Under the pieces are notes generated by a model. That model searched no databases, was not told the DNA's origin, and saw only the letters and a list, made by a program, of their open reading frames with translations. From NCBI RefSeq assembly GCF_023571765.1, contig NZ_JAMJXC010000003.1, forward strand, positions 124,001-188,000: a stretch of 64,000 nt of DNA, in the 5' to 3' direction. Position numbers and translations under genes: made by a program. Position 1 is the stretch's first letter. Every line of letters starts with the position of its first letter. Shown piece after piece: positions 22,805-31,482 of the stretch. The stretch is from Xanthobacter aminoxidans (GTDB lineage Bacteria > Pseudomonadota > Alphaproteobacteria > Rhizobiales > Xanthobacteraceae).

Positions 22805-22938
22805 GGGGCGCTTCGGCGCCGAACGGGGCAGGGCGGTTCAGCCGCCGTTCAGTTTGGCCGCGGCAAGAGTGGCACATCGCGCGTATGCCGGCTCGGGCCG
22901 GCGGTCGCGCGCCGCCATAACTGCCCACAGGTGCCATC

Positions 22939-23364
22939 TTGACCCCTCGTCCCATCGCCGCCCTCCTGTCGAGCCCCGCATTCGGCATCGTCGCCCGTGC
23001 CTTGCTCACCTTCATCTTCTGGGGCGCGGGCCTGGACAAGCTGTTCAACTTCGGCGAGGCGCTGGCGCTGTTCGACTTCTTCGGCGTGAAACCGGCCCTG
23101 TTCTTCGTGCCGCTCGCCATCGTCGTGCTGCTCGGCGGCTCGGCCATGGTCATCGCCAACCGCATGGCCTGGCTCGGCTTCGGGATGCTGGCGGTGTTCA
23201 CCGCGCTGACCATTCCCATCGCCCACCCCTTCTGGACCATGCAGGGCGAGCAGCGCCTGTTCGAGTTCCACGTGGTGGTGGAGCACATCAGCCTGATCGG
23301 CGGCCTGATGATTGGCGCCATCCTGTGCTGGCGCCTGGAGCGCGAAGCGCGCCCCCGCGCCTGA
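22939..23364 (+). CDS. DoxX family membrane protein
   Basis: Polytopic membrane protein of 141 residues with four predicted helices. The early motif FIFWGAGLDKLFNF is typical of DoxX proteins, some of which associate with redox or thiosulfate enzymes; the substrate here is unknown. The start appears to be a TTG at 22939, as no ATG lies at a suitable place upstream. The last codons fall inside a 26-bp sequence that is repeated after the stop. Confidence 0.8.
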   Translation: MTPRPIAALLSSPAFGIVARALLTFIFWGAGLDKLFNFGEALALFDFFGVKPALFFVPLAIVVLLGGSAMVIANRMAWLGFGMLAVFTALTIPIAHPFWTMQGEQRLFEFHVVVEHISLIGGLMIGAILCWRLEREARPRA

Positions 23365-23393
23365 GACAGCGCGAAGCGCGCCCCCGCGCCTGA
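23339..23393. repeat. 26-bp direct repeat across the doxX stop
   Basis: The 26 bases 23339-23364 (end of the DoxX gene including TGA) recur exactly at 23368-23393 after a 3-base spacer. The period of 29 is not a multiple of three, so the second copy is out of frame and non-coding. Looks like a recent local duplication. Confidence 0.85.
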
Positions 23394-23508
23394 CGGCACG
23401 AGCCCGTCGGCACGCGCCGAGCCGCGGTGGAAGCCGGCGCGGCAGGAGGTACACTCCCGCCGCGAAACATGCTCTAAGACACGTCCGCCGGGCCCCGCGC
23501 CCGGTCCC

Positions 23509-23593
23509 GCGGACGTGGCGAAACCGGTAGACGCACGAGACTTAAAATCTTGCGCCGCAAGGCGTGCGGGTTCGAGTCCCGCCGTCCGCACCA
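23509..23593 (+). tRNA. tRNA-Leu (anticodon UAA)
   Basis: An 85-base class II tRNA. The acceptor GCGGACG (23509-23515) pairs with CGTCCGC (23583-23589), with discriminator A and encoded CCA. The anticodon loop 23541-23547 reads CTTAAAA with UAA at 23543-23545. The long variable arm is GC rich, and the T-arm GGTTCGAGTCC is standard. It decodes UUA/UUG leucine codons. Confidence 0.96.
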
Positions 23594-23751
23594 GCCGTAA
23601 AGTCCCGCACCAGACGTTCCGTTCCCGCATGGCCGGCGCCAGCGCCCTGCGGCGGGATCACTCCCCGGCTTCGGGCGAAGCTGCTATTTGGAGGCATTCG
23701 CCCTCTGGGCGACCCGTGCGCCCATCTGCCCCTCGCCCCGGATCCTCCCTC

Positions 23752-24489
23752 GTGAACGCCCCGCCTTCCCTTCACCATGCGCATCATGCGTCGCCGGTGT
23801 ATTTCCTCCAGGGCATGCGCAAGGCCGTGTCGGTGCCTGCGCTGGTGCTGTTCGCGAGCTATCTGGGCTTCGGCGCGGTGCTGCATGGGGTGGGATTTCC
23901 CCTCGGGGCCGGTATCGCCTCGACCTTGCTCGTGTGGGCCCTGCCGGCACAATTGATCCTCATCGGCGGCCTTGCGGCGGGCACGGCGCTGCCGGCCATC
24001 GCGCTCGCCGTCGGGCTCTCCTCCATGCGCCTCCTGCCCATGGTGGTTTCGGTGGCGCCCTACATGCGCGGGCCGCGCCGCAGTCTGTTCTGGGAGTTGG
24101 TCTGCGCCCATTTCGTGGCGATGACGGTCTGGCTCGAAGGGCTCCGCATGCTGCCGCACCTGCCCGGTGAGGCGCGCGTGCCCTTCACCCTCGGGCTCGG
24201 CCTCTCGCTGATCGGCGTGAGCTGCCTCGGCACGGTGACGGGCTACACCATGGCCGGCGAGGTGCCGGGCTGGATCGCAGCCGGGCTGCTTCTGCTCACG
24301 CCCCTGTCCTTCACCGTGCTGATGGTGCGCAACGCCGTCTCCGCCACCGATTGGCTGGCGCTCGCCGCCGGCCTCATCCTGATGCCGCTGACGCTGAACC
24401 TTGGGGGCGGGCTCGATCTGATGATCTCCGGCATCGGCGGCGGCACGCTCGCCTTCATCGCCGGCCGCCTGCTGGAGCGACGCCGATGA
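23752..24489 (+). CDS. azlC: Branched-chain amino acid exporter, large subunit (AzlC)
   Basis: Membrane component of the two-subunit AzlCD exporter of branched-chain amino acids. The product is about 245 residues with several hydrophobic helices and the family-like FGAVLHGVGFPLGAGIASTLLVWALPAQ region. The chosen GTG at 23752 gives a plausible N-terminus; an ATG at 23815 is an alternative, and the frame runs back into the tRNA gene. azlD follows with an ATGA overlap. Confidence 0.85.
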   Translation: MNAPPSLHHAHHASPVYFLQGMRKAVSVPALVLFASYLGFGAVLHGVGFPLGAGIASTLLVWALPAQLILIGGLAAGTALPAIALAVGLSSMRLLPMVVSVAPYMRGPRRSLFWELVCAHFVAMTVWLEGLRMLPHLPGEARVPFTLGLGLSLIGVSCLGTVTGYTMAGEVPGWIAAGLLLLTPLSFTVLMVRNAVSATDWLALAAGLILMPLTLNLGGGLDLMISGIGGGTLAFIAGRLLERRR

Positions 24490-24833
24490 TCGCCCCGATG
24501 AGCGAGGGCACCGCCCTGCTGCTGGTGATTCTCCTCGGCTTCCTGCCGACGGAGGTGTGGCGTACCCTCGCGGTCATTGCCGGTCGCCGCGTGGAGGAGG
24601 GCAGCGCCGTCTTCCACTGGGTGCGGGCGGTGGCCACCGCCCTCCTGGCTGCGGTGATCGCGCGGCTCCTGTTCGCGCCGGCCGGCGTCCTCGCCGAGGT
24701 TCCGCTGGCGCTGCGCCTCGGGGCCGTGCTCGCAGGGGTGGCGGGCTTCCTCGTGGTGCGCCGCTCGGTGTTCGCCGGGGTGGTGGTGGGCGAGATCGTG
24801 CTCATGGGCGGCGCTTATTTTCTCCACGGCTGA
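24486..24833 (+). CDS. azlD: Branched-chain amino acid exporter, small subunit (AzlD)
   Basis: Small partner of AzlC, 115 residues with three to four hydrophobic helices. The sequence LLLVILLGFLPTEVWR is typical of the AzlD family. Its ATG overlaps the azlC stop (ATGA at 24486-24489), indicating coupled translation. Identification relies on both the hydrophobic pattern and the pairing with azlC. Confidence 0.84.
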   Translation: MIAPMSEGTALLLVILLGFLPTEVWRTLAVIAGRRVEEGSAVFHWVRAVATALLAAVIARLLFAPAGVLAEVPLALRLGAVLAGVAGFLVVRRSVFAGVVVGEIVLMGGAYFLHG

Positions 24834-25026
24834 AACGCGGCGATCTCCGCACTGCACGTTGCGGGGCAAGGCTTTGACGCGGGACGAGTGGTATTGCGAG
24901 GCATGCGTCGTCCACAGGGCAGGGGGGCGGGACCACAAATTATCGCCCGTGCCCTTTCCATCGGGGGCGGGGGTTGCTACATACGCCTCGCCGACAGCCG
25001 GTTCGCCGGCAAACTCTCGGTTCTGA

Positions 25027-25104
<78 letters not shown>

Positions 25105-25123
25105 ACCTTGGTTTCAAGGTCTC

Positions 25124-25151
25124 AAAAGGGTCGCCGCAAGGCGGCCCTTTT
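25124..25151 (+). terminator. Rho-independent terminator after tRNA-fMet
   Basis: Arms 25124-25135 (AAAAGGGTCGCC) and 25140-25151 (GGCGGCCCTTTT) form a strong stem with a GCAA tetraloop and one G-U pair. It ends in a T-run 20 bases after the tRNA. Classic terminator shape. Confidence 0.85.
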
Positions 25152-25270
25152 GCGTTTTGGCTCTGAGGGCGGGAGCCGGGTAGGCACACGGTTCCGCATC
25201 AATCCGGAGACGGCTCAGGACACCCCTTGCTCGCGTTCAAGGTCGCATCGTGCTACTTTGAGGCGAATAA

Positions 25271-27205
25271 ATGCCCGATTTCGCTTGGCCTAAGCTGCTG
25301 ACGAAAGGGGGAAAAGGGATGAAGTGCCCTCCAATACCTCCGCACGAGAAAGATCGTCTCGCGGCGCTCGATAGCTATGTGCTTGCCGGCCAGGGGGCCG
25401 TCGCCGACCTCACGCCATTGGTCGAGATAGCCCTGCGCATCTTCAACGTGCCGATGGCGGCCGTGAACATGATCGGCACCGACAGCGTGTTCTTCGCGGC
25501 GAGCGCCGGGTTCGGCGATGATGTTGACAAGCGCCGGGAAGTCTCTTTCTGCGCCCACACCATCCTTCAGGGCGCCACCATGGTCGTGCCGGACGCGACG
25601 CACGACGAGCGCTTCCACGACAATCCGCTGGTTTCCGGCGCCACCAACATCCGCTTCTATGCCGGCGCACCGCTGCTCTCGGCGGACGGCCACGCCATCG
25701 GCGTGCTCTGCATCCTCGATACGGTGCCCTATGACGGCTTCGGCGCCGAGGATCGTGTCCGCCTGAGCGATCTGGCCCACATGGTGATGGATCGGCTGGA
25801 GATCCGCCGCCTCGCCATGGCCGCGTCGGCGGGCCGAACGGCGGTGCCCAAGCGGGTGGTGGGGCCGGAGCACCTCGCGCACCTCGCCCAGATCGACGCC
25901 TTGACCGGTCTGCCCAATCGCCGCCAGTTCTACCGGGCGGTCGAGGCGGCGCTTCTCACCGGCCGGGCCTGCGGACTGCTGATGGTGGACGTGGACGGCT
26001 TCAAGGACATCAACAACATCCTCGGCCCTGCCGCGGGCGACGATGTGTTGAGAGCGATCGGCCAGCTTCTGGTCGCCGAGGCATCGAGCGGCACCGCCGT
26101 CGCGCGCATCGGCGGAGACGAGTTCGCCATGCGGGTCTGCGGGCTGACGGCCGAGGCGGCAAAGCCTTTCGCCCGCCAACTCCTCGCCAAGATATCCGAG
26201 CTCGCCCCCATGGGGCACGAAGACATGCGGATCAGTGCAAGCTGCGGCATCGCGCTGTTCCCTCGTGACGCGCAGGAACCGGTGGAACTGATCGGCGATG
26301 CCGACCTCGCGCTCCACGCCGCCAAGGCCGAGGCGACGGCGAACGTCGCGCTCTATTCTCCGGCGCTGCGCAATGATGCGCTGGACCGTCGCCTCTCCAG
26401 CATCGATCTGCACCGGGCAGTGGCGAACGGGGAGTTCGTGCTTTTCTATCAGCCGCAGGTGCGCCTGTCGGACGGGGCGCTGGTCGGCGCGGAAGCGCTC
26501 ATCCGATGGATGCATCCCAGCCGCGGCCTGTTGTCTCCGGCCGCCTTTCTGCCGGCGCTGGAGGGGAGCGCGCTGGCGCCCCAGGTCGGGCGTTGGGTCA
26601 TCGAGCAGGGGTGCGCCCAGGCGGCCCGCTGGCGACGGCAGGGCGCCGCCGATTTCCGCATGGCCGTCAATCTCTTCGCCTCGCAGTTTCGCACCGGCGA
26701 TCTGCCCCGCGAGGTGGAGGAGTCGCTGGCGCGGCACGGGTTGCCGCCGGAGGCGCTGGAGCTTGAGATCACCGAGAATATCGTGCTCTCGGACCATTCC
26801 ACCTCCATCGACGCGTTGACGCGGCTGCGGCAGATGGGTGTCCACATCGCCTTCGACGATTTCGGCACCGGCTATGCGTCGCTCAGCCTGCTGACCCGGT
26901 TTCCGGTGAGCTGCATCAAGCTCGATCGCAGCTTCGTTCAGGCCATGCTGCAGGCGCCGCGCGAGGCGGCGGTCATCGCCGCCATCCTGGAGATGGGCCG
27001 GGCTCTCGACATGGATGTGATCGCCGAGGGCATCGAGACCGAAGCCGAGCGTGCCTATCTCGCTGCGCGCCATTGTCCGGAAGGGCAGGGCTATCTGTTC
27101 GGCCGGCCGATGCCTGCGGAGGAGTTCGAGGCGCGCCTTGGCCAGGCGGCAGCCTTCGTGCCGCAGGGGGCGGCAGAACGGGACGCCGGCCCGCGGGCCT
27201 GCTGA
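25271..27205 (+). CDS. GAF-GGDEF-EAL cyclic-di-GMP protein
   Basis: Soluble signalling protein of 644 residues. An N-terminal GAF-like sensor (about 25-180; RREVSFCAHTILQ, APLLSADGHAIGVLCILD) is followed by GGDEF (about 200-365, GGDEF motif intact in RIGGDEFAM) and EAL (about 385-625, with AEALIRW, EITEN, DDFGTGYAS, KLDRSFV). The usual NLSPRQF is NLFASQF here. No RxxD inhibitory site is seen. Either or both activities may be active. The ATG at 25319 has a purine-rich site upstream and is an alternative start that removes 16 residues outside the GAF fold. Confidence 0.9.
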   Translation: MPDFAWPKLLTKGGKGMKCPPIPPHEKDRLAALDSYVLAGQGAVADLTPLVEIALRIFNVPMAAVNMIGTDSVFFAASAGFGDDVDKRREVSFCAHTILQGATMVVPDATHDERFHDNPLVSGATNIRFYAGAPLLSADGHAIGVLCILDTVPYDGFGAEDRVRLSDLAHMVMDRLEIRRLAMAASAGRTAVPKRVVGPEHLAHLAQIDALTGLPNRRQFYRAVEAALLTGRACGLLMVDVDGFKDINNILGPAAGDDVLRAIGQLLVAEASSGTAVARIGGDEFAMRVCGLTAEAAKPFARQLLAKISELAPMGHEDMRISASCGIALFPRDAQEPVELIGDADLALHAAKAEATANVALYSPALRNDALDRRLSSIDLHRAVANGEFVLFYQPQVRLSDGALVGAEALIRWMHPSRGLLSPAAFLPALEGSALAPQVGRWVIEQGCAQAARWRRQGAADFRMAVNLFASQFRTGDLPREVEESLARHGLPPEALELEITENIVLSDHSTSIDALTRLRQMGVHIAFDDFGTGYASLSLLTRFPVSCIKLDRSFVQAMLQAPREAAVIAAILEMGRALDMDVIAEGIETEAERAYLAARHCPEGQGYLFGRPMPAEEFEARLGQAAAFVPQGAAERDAGPRAC

Positions 27206-27212
27206 GCGGGGC

Positions 27213-27788
27213 CTATCCCTCAGTGACCGCCGAAGCGCGCAAGCGGTGGCTGCGCACCTTGCTGCGATTGCCGCAGGCGGCCATGGAGCACCAGCGACGG
27301 GTGCCGTTGCGGGCGGTGTCGTAGAAGACGAGGCTGCACTCGGGATTGGCGCAATGCCGGAGCCGCGCCGACTCGTGGCGGGCGGCGAAATCGGCAAAAT
27401 CTGCGGCGATGGCGGGGAGGGGACCCGCGCTTTCGGGCGGGTGCTCCTCCACCACAAGCGCGCCGCCCCGCCACGCAAGGTGCGGCTGGGGTGCGCCCGC
27501 CGCCAGCAGGGCGTTGACCAAATCAAGGTCGGCCGGCTTGGGCTTGCTGCCGGTCCTGAGGCATTCGAACAGGCGGGCGAGCGCCTCACGCAATGCGAGG
27601 GCCTGCGGCCGCAATGCGGGGGCGGCGTCGGCATCAAGCCCCGCCGCCTTGAGCCAGCGTTGCCAGCCATCCTCGGTGGCCAGGAAATCCCCCAGCGCAG
27701 CGGGGGCGGAATTGACGAGATCGATCCACAGGCGACTGCCGAGGAAGGGCATCCCGTCGCGGAAGTCGCTCTCCTGCGGTGTGTTCAC
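27213..27788 (-). CDS. CGNR zinc-finger transcriptional regulator
   Basis: ABATE/CGNR-type protein of about 191 residues. The C-terminal zinc finger has the cysteines in HCANPECSLVFYD and RRWCSMAACGNRSKVRSHR, the second giving the family name CGNR. The GTG at 27788 follows a GAAGAGG ribosome site and begins the conserved FLGSRLWIDLVNS region. The longer frame upstream is not family-like. It is divergent from the alpha/beta hydrolase at 27982, so regulation of the hydrolase pair is a reasonable guess. Confidence 0.85.
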   Translation of the reverse strand: MNTPQESDFRDGMPFLGSRLWIDLVNSAPAALGDFLATEDGWQRWLKAAGLDADAAPALRPQALALREALARLFECLRTGSKPKPADLDLVNALLAAGAPQPHLAWRGGALVVEEHPPESAGPLPAIAADFADFAARHESARLRHCANPECSLVFYDTARNGTRRWCSMAACGNRSKVRSHRLRASAVTEG

Positions 27789-27845
27789 ACGAACCTCTTC
27801 TCTGTCTGCCGCCTGATCCTGCCCGCTGCCGGCGCAGCGTCGGCT

Positions 27846-27968
27846 GTAACCGGAAAGATAGGCGATTACCGGGAGGGCACAAGCGCGCACCGCCAACGTA
27901 ACCACTTAAAATGATATTGACAGGTTATTTGCGGTATGTAACCCCATAAGCGGCATTAAGCCAGTTAC
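27846..27968. promoter_or_regulatory. Cluster of GTAAC/GTTAC half-sites, divergent spacer
   Basis: The spacer between the CGNR regulator and the hydrolase holds GTAACC at 27846-27851, GATTACC at 27864-27870, GTAACC at 27898-27903, GGTTA at 27923-27927, TAACC at 27939-27943 and GTTAC at 27964-27968. The 27923/27939 pair makes a GGTTA-N11-TAACC inverted repeat. Likely an operator region, possibly for the CGNR protein. Confidence 0.4.
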
Positions 27969-27981
27969 GTGGAGACATCCC

Positions 27982-28884
27982 ATGCATGCCGTCAACACCG
28001 CCGCGCGCTCCGGCGCCGGGACCGAGGTCGCCTATCACCGTGCCGCCATCCGGGGGCTCGACATCTTCTACCGGGAGGCCGGCCCGGCCGACGCGCCGGT
28101 GGTCGTGCTGCTGCACGGCTTTCCCTCCTCCTCGCACATGTTCCGCAACCTCATTCCCGCGCTCGCCGACCGCTACCGGGTGATCGCCCCCGACTATCCC
28201 GGCTTCGGCCAGTCCAGCGCGCCGGCGCCCGAGGCGTTCGCCTACAGCTTCGACACGCTCGCCGACGTGGTTGAGGCGCTGCTCGAAGGGCTCGGCATCC
28301 GCCGCTATGCGCTCTACATGCAGGATTACGGCGGTCCGGTGGGCTTCCGGCTCGCGGCCCGGCATCCCGAGCGGGTGACGGGGCTCATCGTGCAGAATGC
28401 GGTGGCGAACCTCGAAGGCTTCCACGCCAATGCCGCCGCCGCCTTCGGCCCCTACTGGACCGACCGCAACGCGGAGACGGAAAAGCCGGTCCGCAGCTTC
28501 CTGGCCGCCGAGACCACGCGCTTCCAGTACGAGCATGGCTCGTCCACCCGCGCCGACCGCCTCTCGCCCGATACGTGGACCCACGACCAGGCGCTGCTCG
28601 ACCGCCCCGGCAACGACCGCATCCAGCTGGAACTGCTTTATCGCTACCAAGACAACGTGGGCGCCTATCCCGCCTTCCAGGCCTATCTGAAAGACCGCCA
28701 GCCCAACATTCTGGTGGTGTGGGGCGACAACGATCCCTTCTTCACCGCCGAGGGCCGCGACCTGTTCAAGGCGCTGGTGCCCGCGACCGAGGTGCACACC
28801 TACGACGCCGGCCATTTTGCGCTGGAAACCCACCTGCCGGAGATTGCCGGCGCCATCCGCGGCTTCCTCGCCCGCGTCGCCTGA
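27982..28884 (+). CDS. Alpha/beta hydrolase, cytoplasmic (dehalogenase/epoxide-hydrolase-like)
   Basis: 300-residue alpha/beta hydrolase. The oxyanion motif [20 protein letters not shown] and a nucleophile elbow [10 protein letters not shown] with Asp in place of Ser are seen. With the later WGDNDPFF acid and DAGHFALE histidine, this gives the Asp-Asp-His set used by haloalkane dehalogenases and epoxide hydrolases. The substrate is unknown. No signal peptide. The neighbour at 28949 is a close paralogue. A GGAG ribosome site lies 7 bases before the ATG. Confidence 0.85.
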   Translation: MHAVNTAARSGAGTEVAYHRAAIRGLDIFYREAGPADAPVVVLLHGFPSSSHMFRNLIPALADRYRVIAPDYPGFGQSSAPAPEAFAYSFDTLADVVEALLEGLGIRRYALYMQDYGGPVGFRLAARHPERVTGLIVQNAVANLEGFHANAAAAFGPYWTDRNAETEKPVRSFLAAETTRFQYEHGSSTRADRLSPDTWTHDQALLDRPGNDRIQLELLYRYQDNVGAYPAFQAYLKDRQPNILVVWGDNDPFFTAEGRDLFKALVPATEVHTYDAGHFALETHLPEIAGAIRGFLARVA

Positions 28885-28948
28885 CATCGTTCCCGACAGC
28901 GCCGCGCCGGACCATCCGGCGCGGCCGCCCTCCAATGGAGCCAGCCTC

Positions 28949-29989
28949 GTGCCCCTGACGCTTTCCCCAACTTCGGTCTCGGGACGGATTTCGCTCGCCG
29001 CGATGGCCGTCCTTGTCGCCCTGTCGCTGCCGACCCCCACCTCTGCCGCTTCGCCGCCCGCGCCCGCTGCCACGGCGACGGTGCCGGTCGCTCTCTCGCC
29101 CACGGTGCATTACCGCTCGAAGAGCATCGCCGGCGTCGAGATCTTCTATCGCGAGGCGGGGCCGGTGGACGCGCCGGTGCTCCTGCTGCTGCACGGCTTT
29201 CCCTCGTCCTCGCACATGTTCCGAAACCTCATCCCGCTGCTCGCCGACCGCTACCACGTGATCGCGCCGGACTATCCCGGCTTCGGCCACAGCGGCGTGC
29301 CGGAGCGCGCGCAGTTCACCTACGGGTTCGCCGCCTTCGCCGATCTCGTGGACAGCCTCATGGGCACCCTCGGGGCCGAGCATTACGCGCTCTACGTGAT
29401 GGATTACGGCGCGCCGGTGGGCTACCGGCTGGCCCTCAAGCATCCCGAGCGGGTGACGGCCCTGGTGGTGCAGAACGGCAATGCCTATGAGGACGGCCTG
29501 AGCTCCTTCTGGTCGCCGCTCAAGGCCTATTGGGCGGACGGATCACAGGCCAACCGGGAGGCGCTGCGCGCGGGCCTCACGCCTGAGGCGACCCGCTCGC
29601 AATATGTGAACGGGGTTGCCGATGTCTCGCGCATCGATCCCGACACCTGGCTGGTGGATCAGGCACTGCTCGACCGGCCCGGCGTGGATGAGATCATGCT
29701 CGATCTGTTCAAGGATTATGCGAGCAACATCGCCCTCTACCCGCAGTTCCACGCCTTCTTCTGGGAGAAAAAGCCGCCGACGCTCATCGTCTGGGGCGCC
29801 AATGACGAGATCTTCCCGGCCGCCGGGGCGCGGGCCTATCTCAGGGATCTGCCGAAGGCGGAGCTTCACCTGCTGAACAGCGGCCACTTCGCCCTGGAAG
29901 ACAAGGGCGCCGAAATCGCCGTCCTGATGCGCGACTTCCTCGCCCGCTCGCTCCCCGCCACCGCGCCCGGCAAGCCTGCCGCGCGTTGA
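28949..29989 (+). CDS. Alpha/beta hydrolase, exported paralogue
   Basis: 346-residue paralogue of the preceding hydrolase with the same [20 protein letters not shown] and Asp nucleophile ([10 protein letters not shown]), plus WGANDEIF and NSGHFALE. It differs by an N-terminal signal peptide (hydrophobic [11 protein letters not shown], then PTSA-A) and so should act in the periplasm. The GTG at 28949 has a TGGAG ribosome site eight bases upstream. The shared blocks suggest tandem duplication followed by gain of an export signal, or the reverse. Confidence 0.84.
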   Translation: MPLTLSPTSVSGRISLAAMAVLVALSLPTPTSAASPPAPAATATVPVALSPTVHYRSKSIAGVEIFYREAGPVDAPVLLLLHGFPSSSHMFRNLIPLLADRYHVIAPDYPGFGHSGVPERAQFTYGFAAFADLVDSLMGTLGAEHYALYVMDYGAPVGYRLALKHPERVTALVVQNGNAYEDGLSSFWSPLKAYWADGSQANREALRAGLTPEATRSQYVNGVADVSRIDPDTWLVDQALLDRPGVDEIMLDLFKDYASNIALYPQFHAFFWEKKPPTLIVWGANDEIFPAAGARAYLRDLPKAELHLLNSGHFALEDKGAEIAVLMRDFLARSLPATAPGKPAAR

Positions 29990-30004
29990 GTTTGGTATGA
30001 CCCA

Positions 30005-30037
30005 GCCGCTGTCCGCCTTTTCCGCGCGGGCAGCGGC
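30005..30037. terminator. Convergent hairpin between hydrolase and nrsF
   Basis: Inverted repeat GCCGCTGTCCGC / GCGGGCAGCGGC with one G-U pair and a 9-base loop, in the 59-base gap between two converging genes. Could end transcription from both sides. Confidence 0.5.
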
Positions 30038-30048
30038 CGGGGCCGGGC

Positions 30049-30687
30049 TCACCACTTGAGGAAACGCGGTCCCGTCAGCCAGCCGAAGCCGGTGACGATG
30101 GCGAGGCCCGCCGCGTACCAGATGCCCACATAGACCGGCGCATCATTCACGCAGAAGGACGCATAGGCGAGGGCGCCGATGCCGCCGGCCACGAGGCCGA
30201 GCAGCGCCCCGCAATAGTGCAGGTCCGTCGGCGCCGTCTCGCGCAGCACCAGCGTGAGCACCACGAGCGGAATGACCGACAGGAGCGGGATGGCGAGCAC
30301 GCAGACGAACCAGTCGTTGAACATGGTCGCCATGCCGCTGGTCGCGGGCGTGGCGACGATCTGCATCACCGCGGCGAACCACACCAGCGCCAGCGGAAGG
30401 AGGGCTAGGCGGAGCAGCTTGCCGCTCGCCCGTCCGGCCCGCGCCGCCCGGCGCAGGCCGTGCGCGGCGATGGCGACCATCGCGGCGAGGAAGCCGACCT
30501 TCAGCACGAAATCGAACGTGCCCATCGCCCGCAACAGGTCCGGCCGCACCCCGAGCGCGAAGATGCAGGCGAGAGCCGCAAGGCAGAGGGAGCCGGCCAT
30601 GGCGAGCGTCAGCAGGCGATCCTGCCGGCCCGGGTCCACCGCCTCGACGCGGGTGGCGAGGAAATCGATGAGGTCGTCGGTGTTCAT
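30049..30687 (-). CDS. nrsF: NrsF-type membrane anti-sigma factor (DUF1109)
   Basis: 212-residue membrane protein with six predicted helices, matching the NrsF/DUF1109 family that holds a SigF-type ECF sigma factor inactive at the membrane. It starts MNTDDLIDFLATRVEAVDPG, typical of the family's cytoplasmic N-terminus. Cysteines fall in the helical part (for example SFCVNDAP), as in family members that sense oxidants or heavy metals. Its start overlaps the sigma gene stop by four bases. Confidence 0.87.
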   Translation of the reverse strand: MNTDDLIDFLATRVEAVDPGRQDRLLTLAMAGSLCLAALACIFALGVRPDLLRAMGTFDFVLKVGFLAAMVAIAAHGLRRAARAGRASGKLLRLALLPLALVWFAAVMQIVATPATSGMATMFNDWFVCVLAIPLLSVIPLVVLTLVLRETAPTDLHYCGALLGLVAGGIGALAYASFCVNDAPVYVGIWYAAGLAIVTGFGWLTGPRFLKW

Positions 30688-31235
30688 GGGCGTGCCTCCG
30701 ACAAAAGGGCAGCAAGCTTCTTCATGCCGCGATGGATTCCGATTTTCACCGCGGCATCGGTCATGCCGATGCGGGCTGCGGCCTCGGCGATGCTGAGGCC
30801 TTCGATTTTCACGTATTCGATGGGCAGCCGGAAATGCCGGGGCAGCGTATCCAGTGCCCGGTGCAGTTCCCGCGATGTATCCACCGCTTCATATCTGTCC
30901 ACGTCGGCGAGATCGTCCATCTCGTCGATCTGCACGTTGCGCAGCGCCCGCGCGTTGAGGCGCAGGTGGTCGATGAGCTTGTAGCGGGCGATGCCGTAGG
31001 TCCAGGCGAGGACGGGCGAGGAGCCATCATAGGTGTGGCGCTTGGTGTGCAGCACCAGAAGGGTGTCCTGCACCAGATCCTCCGCATCGTCCGTCCCGGC
31101 ACCGCTGCGGCGCAGGCGGTTGCGGAAATAGCTGCGCAGTCGCACGGACACATGCTGCAGAAGCGCCCGGTGCGCCTCGGCATCGCCGGACTGGCTCGCG
31201 CGCATCAGCGCTTCCAGATCGGGTTCTCGGCTCAT
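30684..31235 (-). CDS. ECF RNA polymerase sigma factor, SigF-like
   Basis: 183-residue ECF sigma factor. Region 2 shows DAEDLVQDTLLVLHTKRHTYD and the TYGIARYKLIDHLR segment. Region 4 shows LPRHFRLPIEYVKIEGLSIAEAAARIGMTDAAVKIGIHRG. Coupling to nrsF by an overlapping start identifies it as the SigF group known from Caulobacter. The ATG at 31235 has a GAGGGGGA ribosome site; an upstream in-frame start is less likely. A matching promoter precedes it, so it is probably autoregulated. Confidence 0.9.
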   Translation of the reverse strand: MSREPDLEALMRASQSGDAEAHRALLQHVSVRLRSYFRNRLRRSGAGTDDAEDLVQDTLLVLHTKRHTYDGSSPVLAWTYGIARYKLIDHLRLNARALRNVQIDEMDDLADVDRYEAVDTSRELHRALDTLPRHFRLPIEYVKIEGLSIAEAAARIGMTDAAVKIGIHRGMKKLAALLSEARP

Positions 31236-31259
31236 GAAATTCCCCCTCATGAGCACGAA

Positions 31260-31285
31260 TTCGCGGGGCGGTGCTGAAAGGTTAC
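31260..31285 (-). promoter_or_regulatory. SigF-type promoter of the sigma/nrsF operon
   Basis: On the minus strand, GTAACC (31285-31280), a 16-base spacer, then CGAA (31263-31260). This is the GTAACC-N16-CGAA pattern known for Caulobacter SigF promoters. Transcription would begin near 31251, just before the ribosome site of the sigma gene. Confidence 0.72.
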
Positions 31286-31419
31286 ACGCGGCGCGATCAC
31301 GAGGATGCGAGGGTGCCGGGACGTGCCGCGGAGACCTTGGTCCTGACAGTGTTTCGGCAGCGTTGCGCGGAGGATTATCGTGATCTCAAAATCTGTTGAA
31401 CAGGTCTTTCGAACTGATT

Positions 31420-31447
31420 GTAACCTGAGAGGTTCGACTTGCGGAAT
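31420..31447 (+). promoter_or_regulatory. SigF-type promoter of the small secreted protein
   Basis: GTAACC at 31420-31425, a 16-base spacer, then CGGAAT at 31442-31447. One base more than the CGAA consensus, but spacing is exact. It lies 35 bases before the ATG at 31483 and makes that gene a likely target of the neighbouring sigma factor. Confidence 0.62.
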
Positions 31448-31482
31448 ATCCAGCATCAACGCTTCGATACTGGAGAAAATAC

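Noticed and set aside
27846-27943. GTAACC copies as further SigF-type promoters
   Set aside because: No CGAA occurs 16 bases downstream of any of them on either strand checked.
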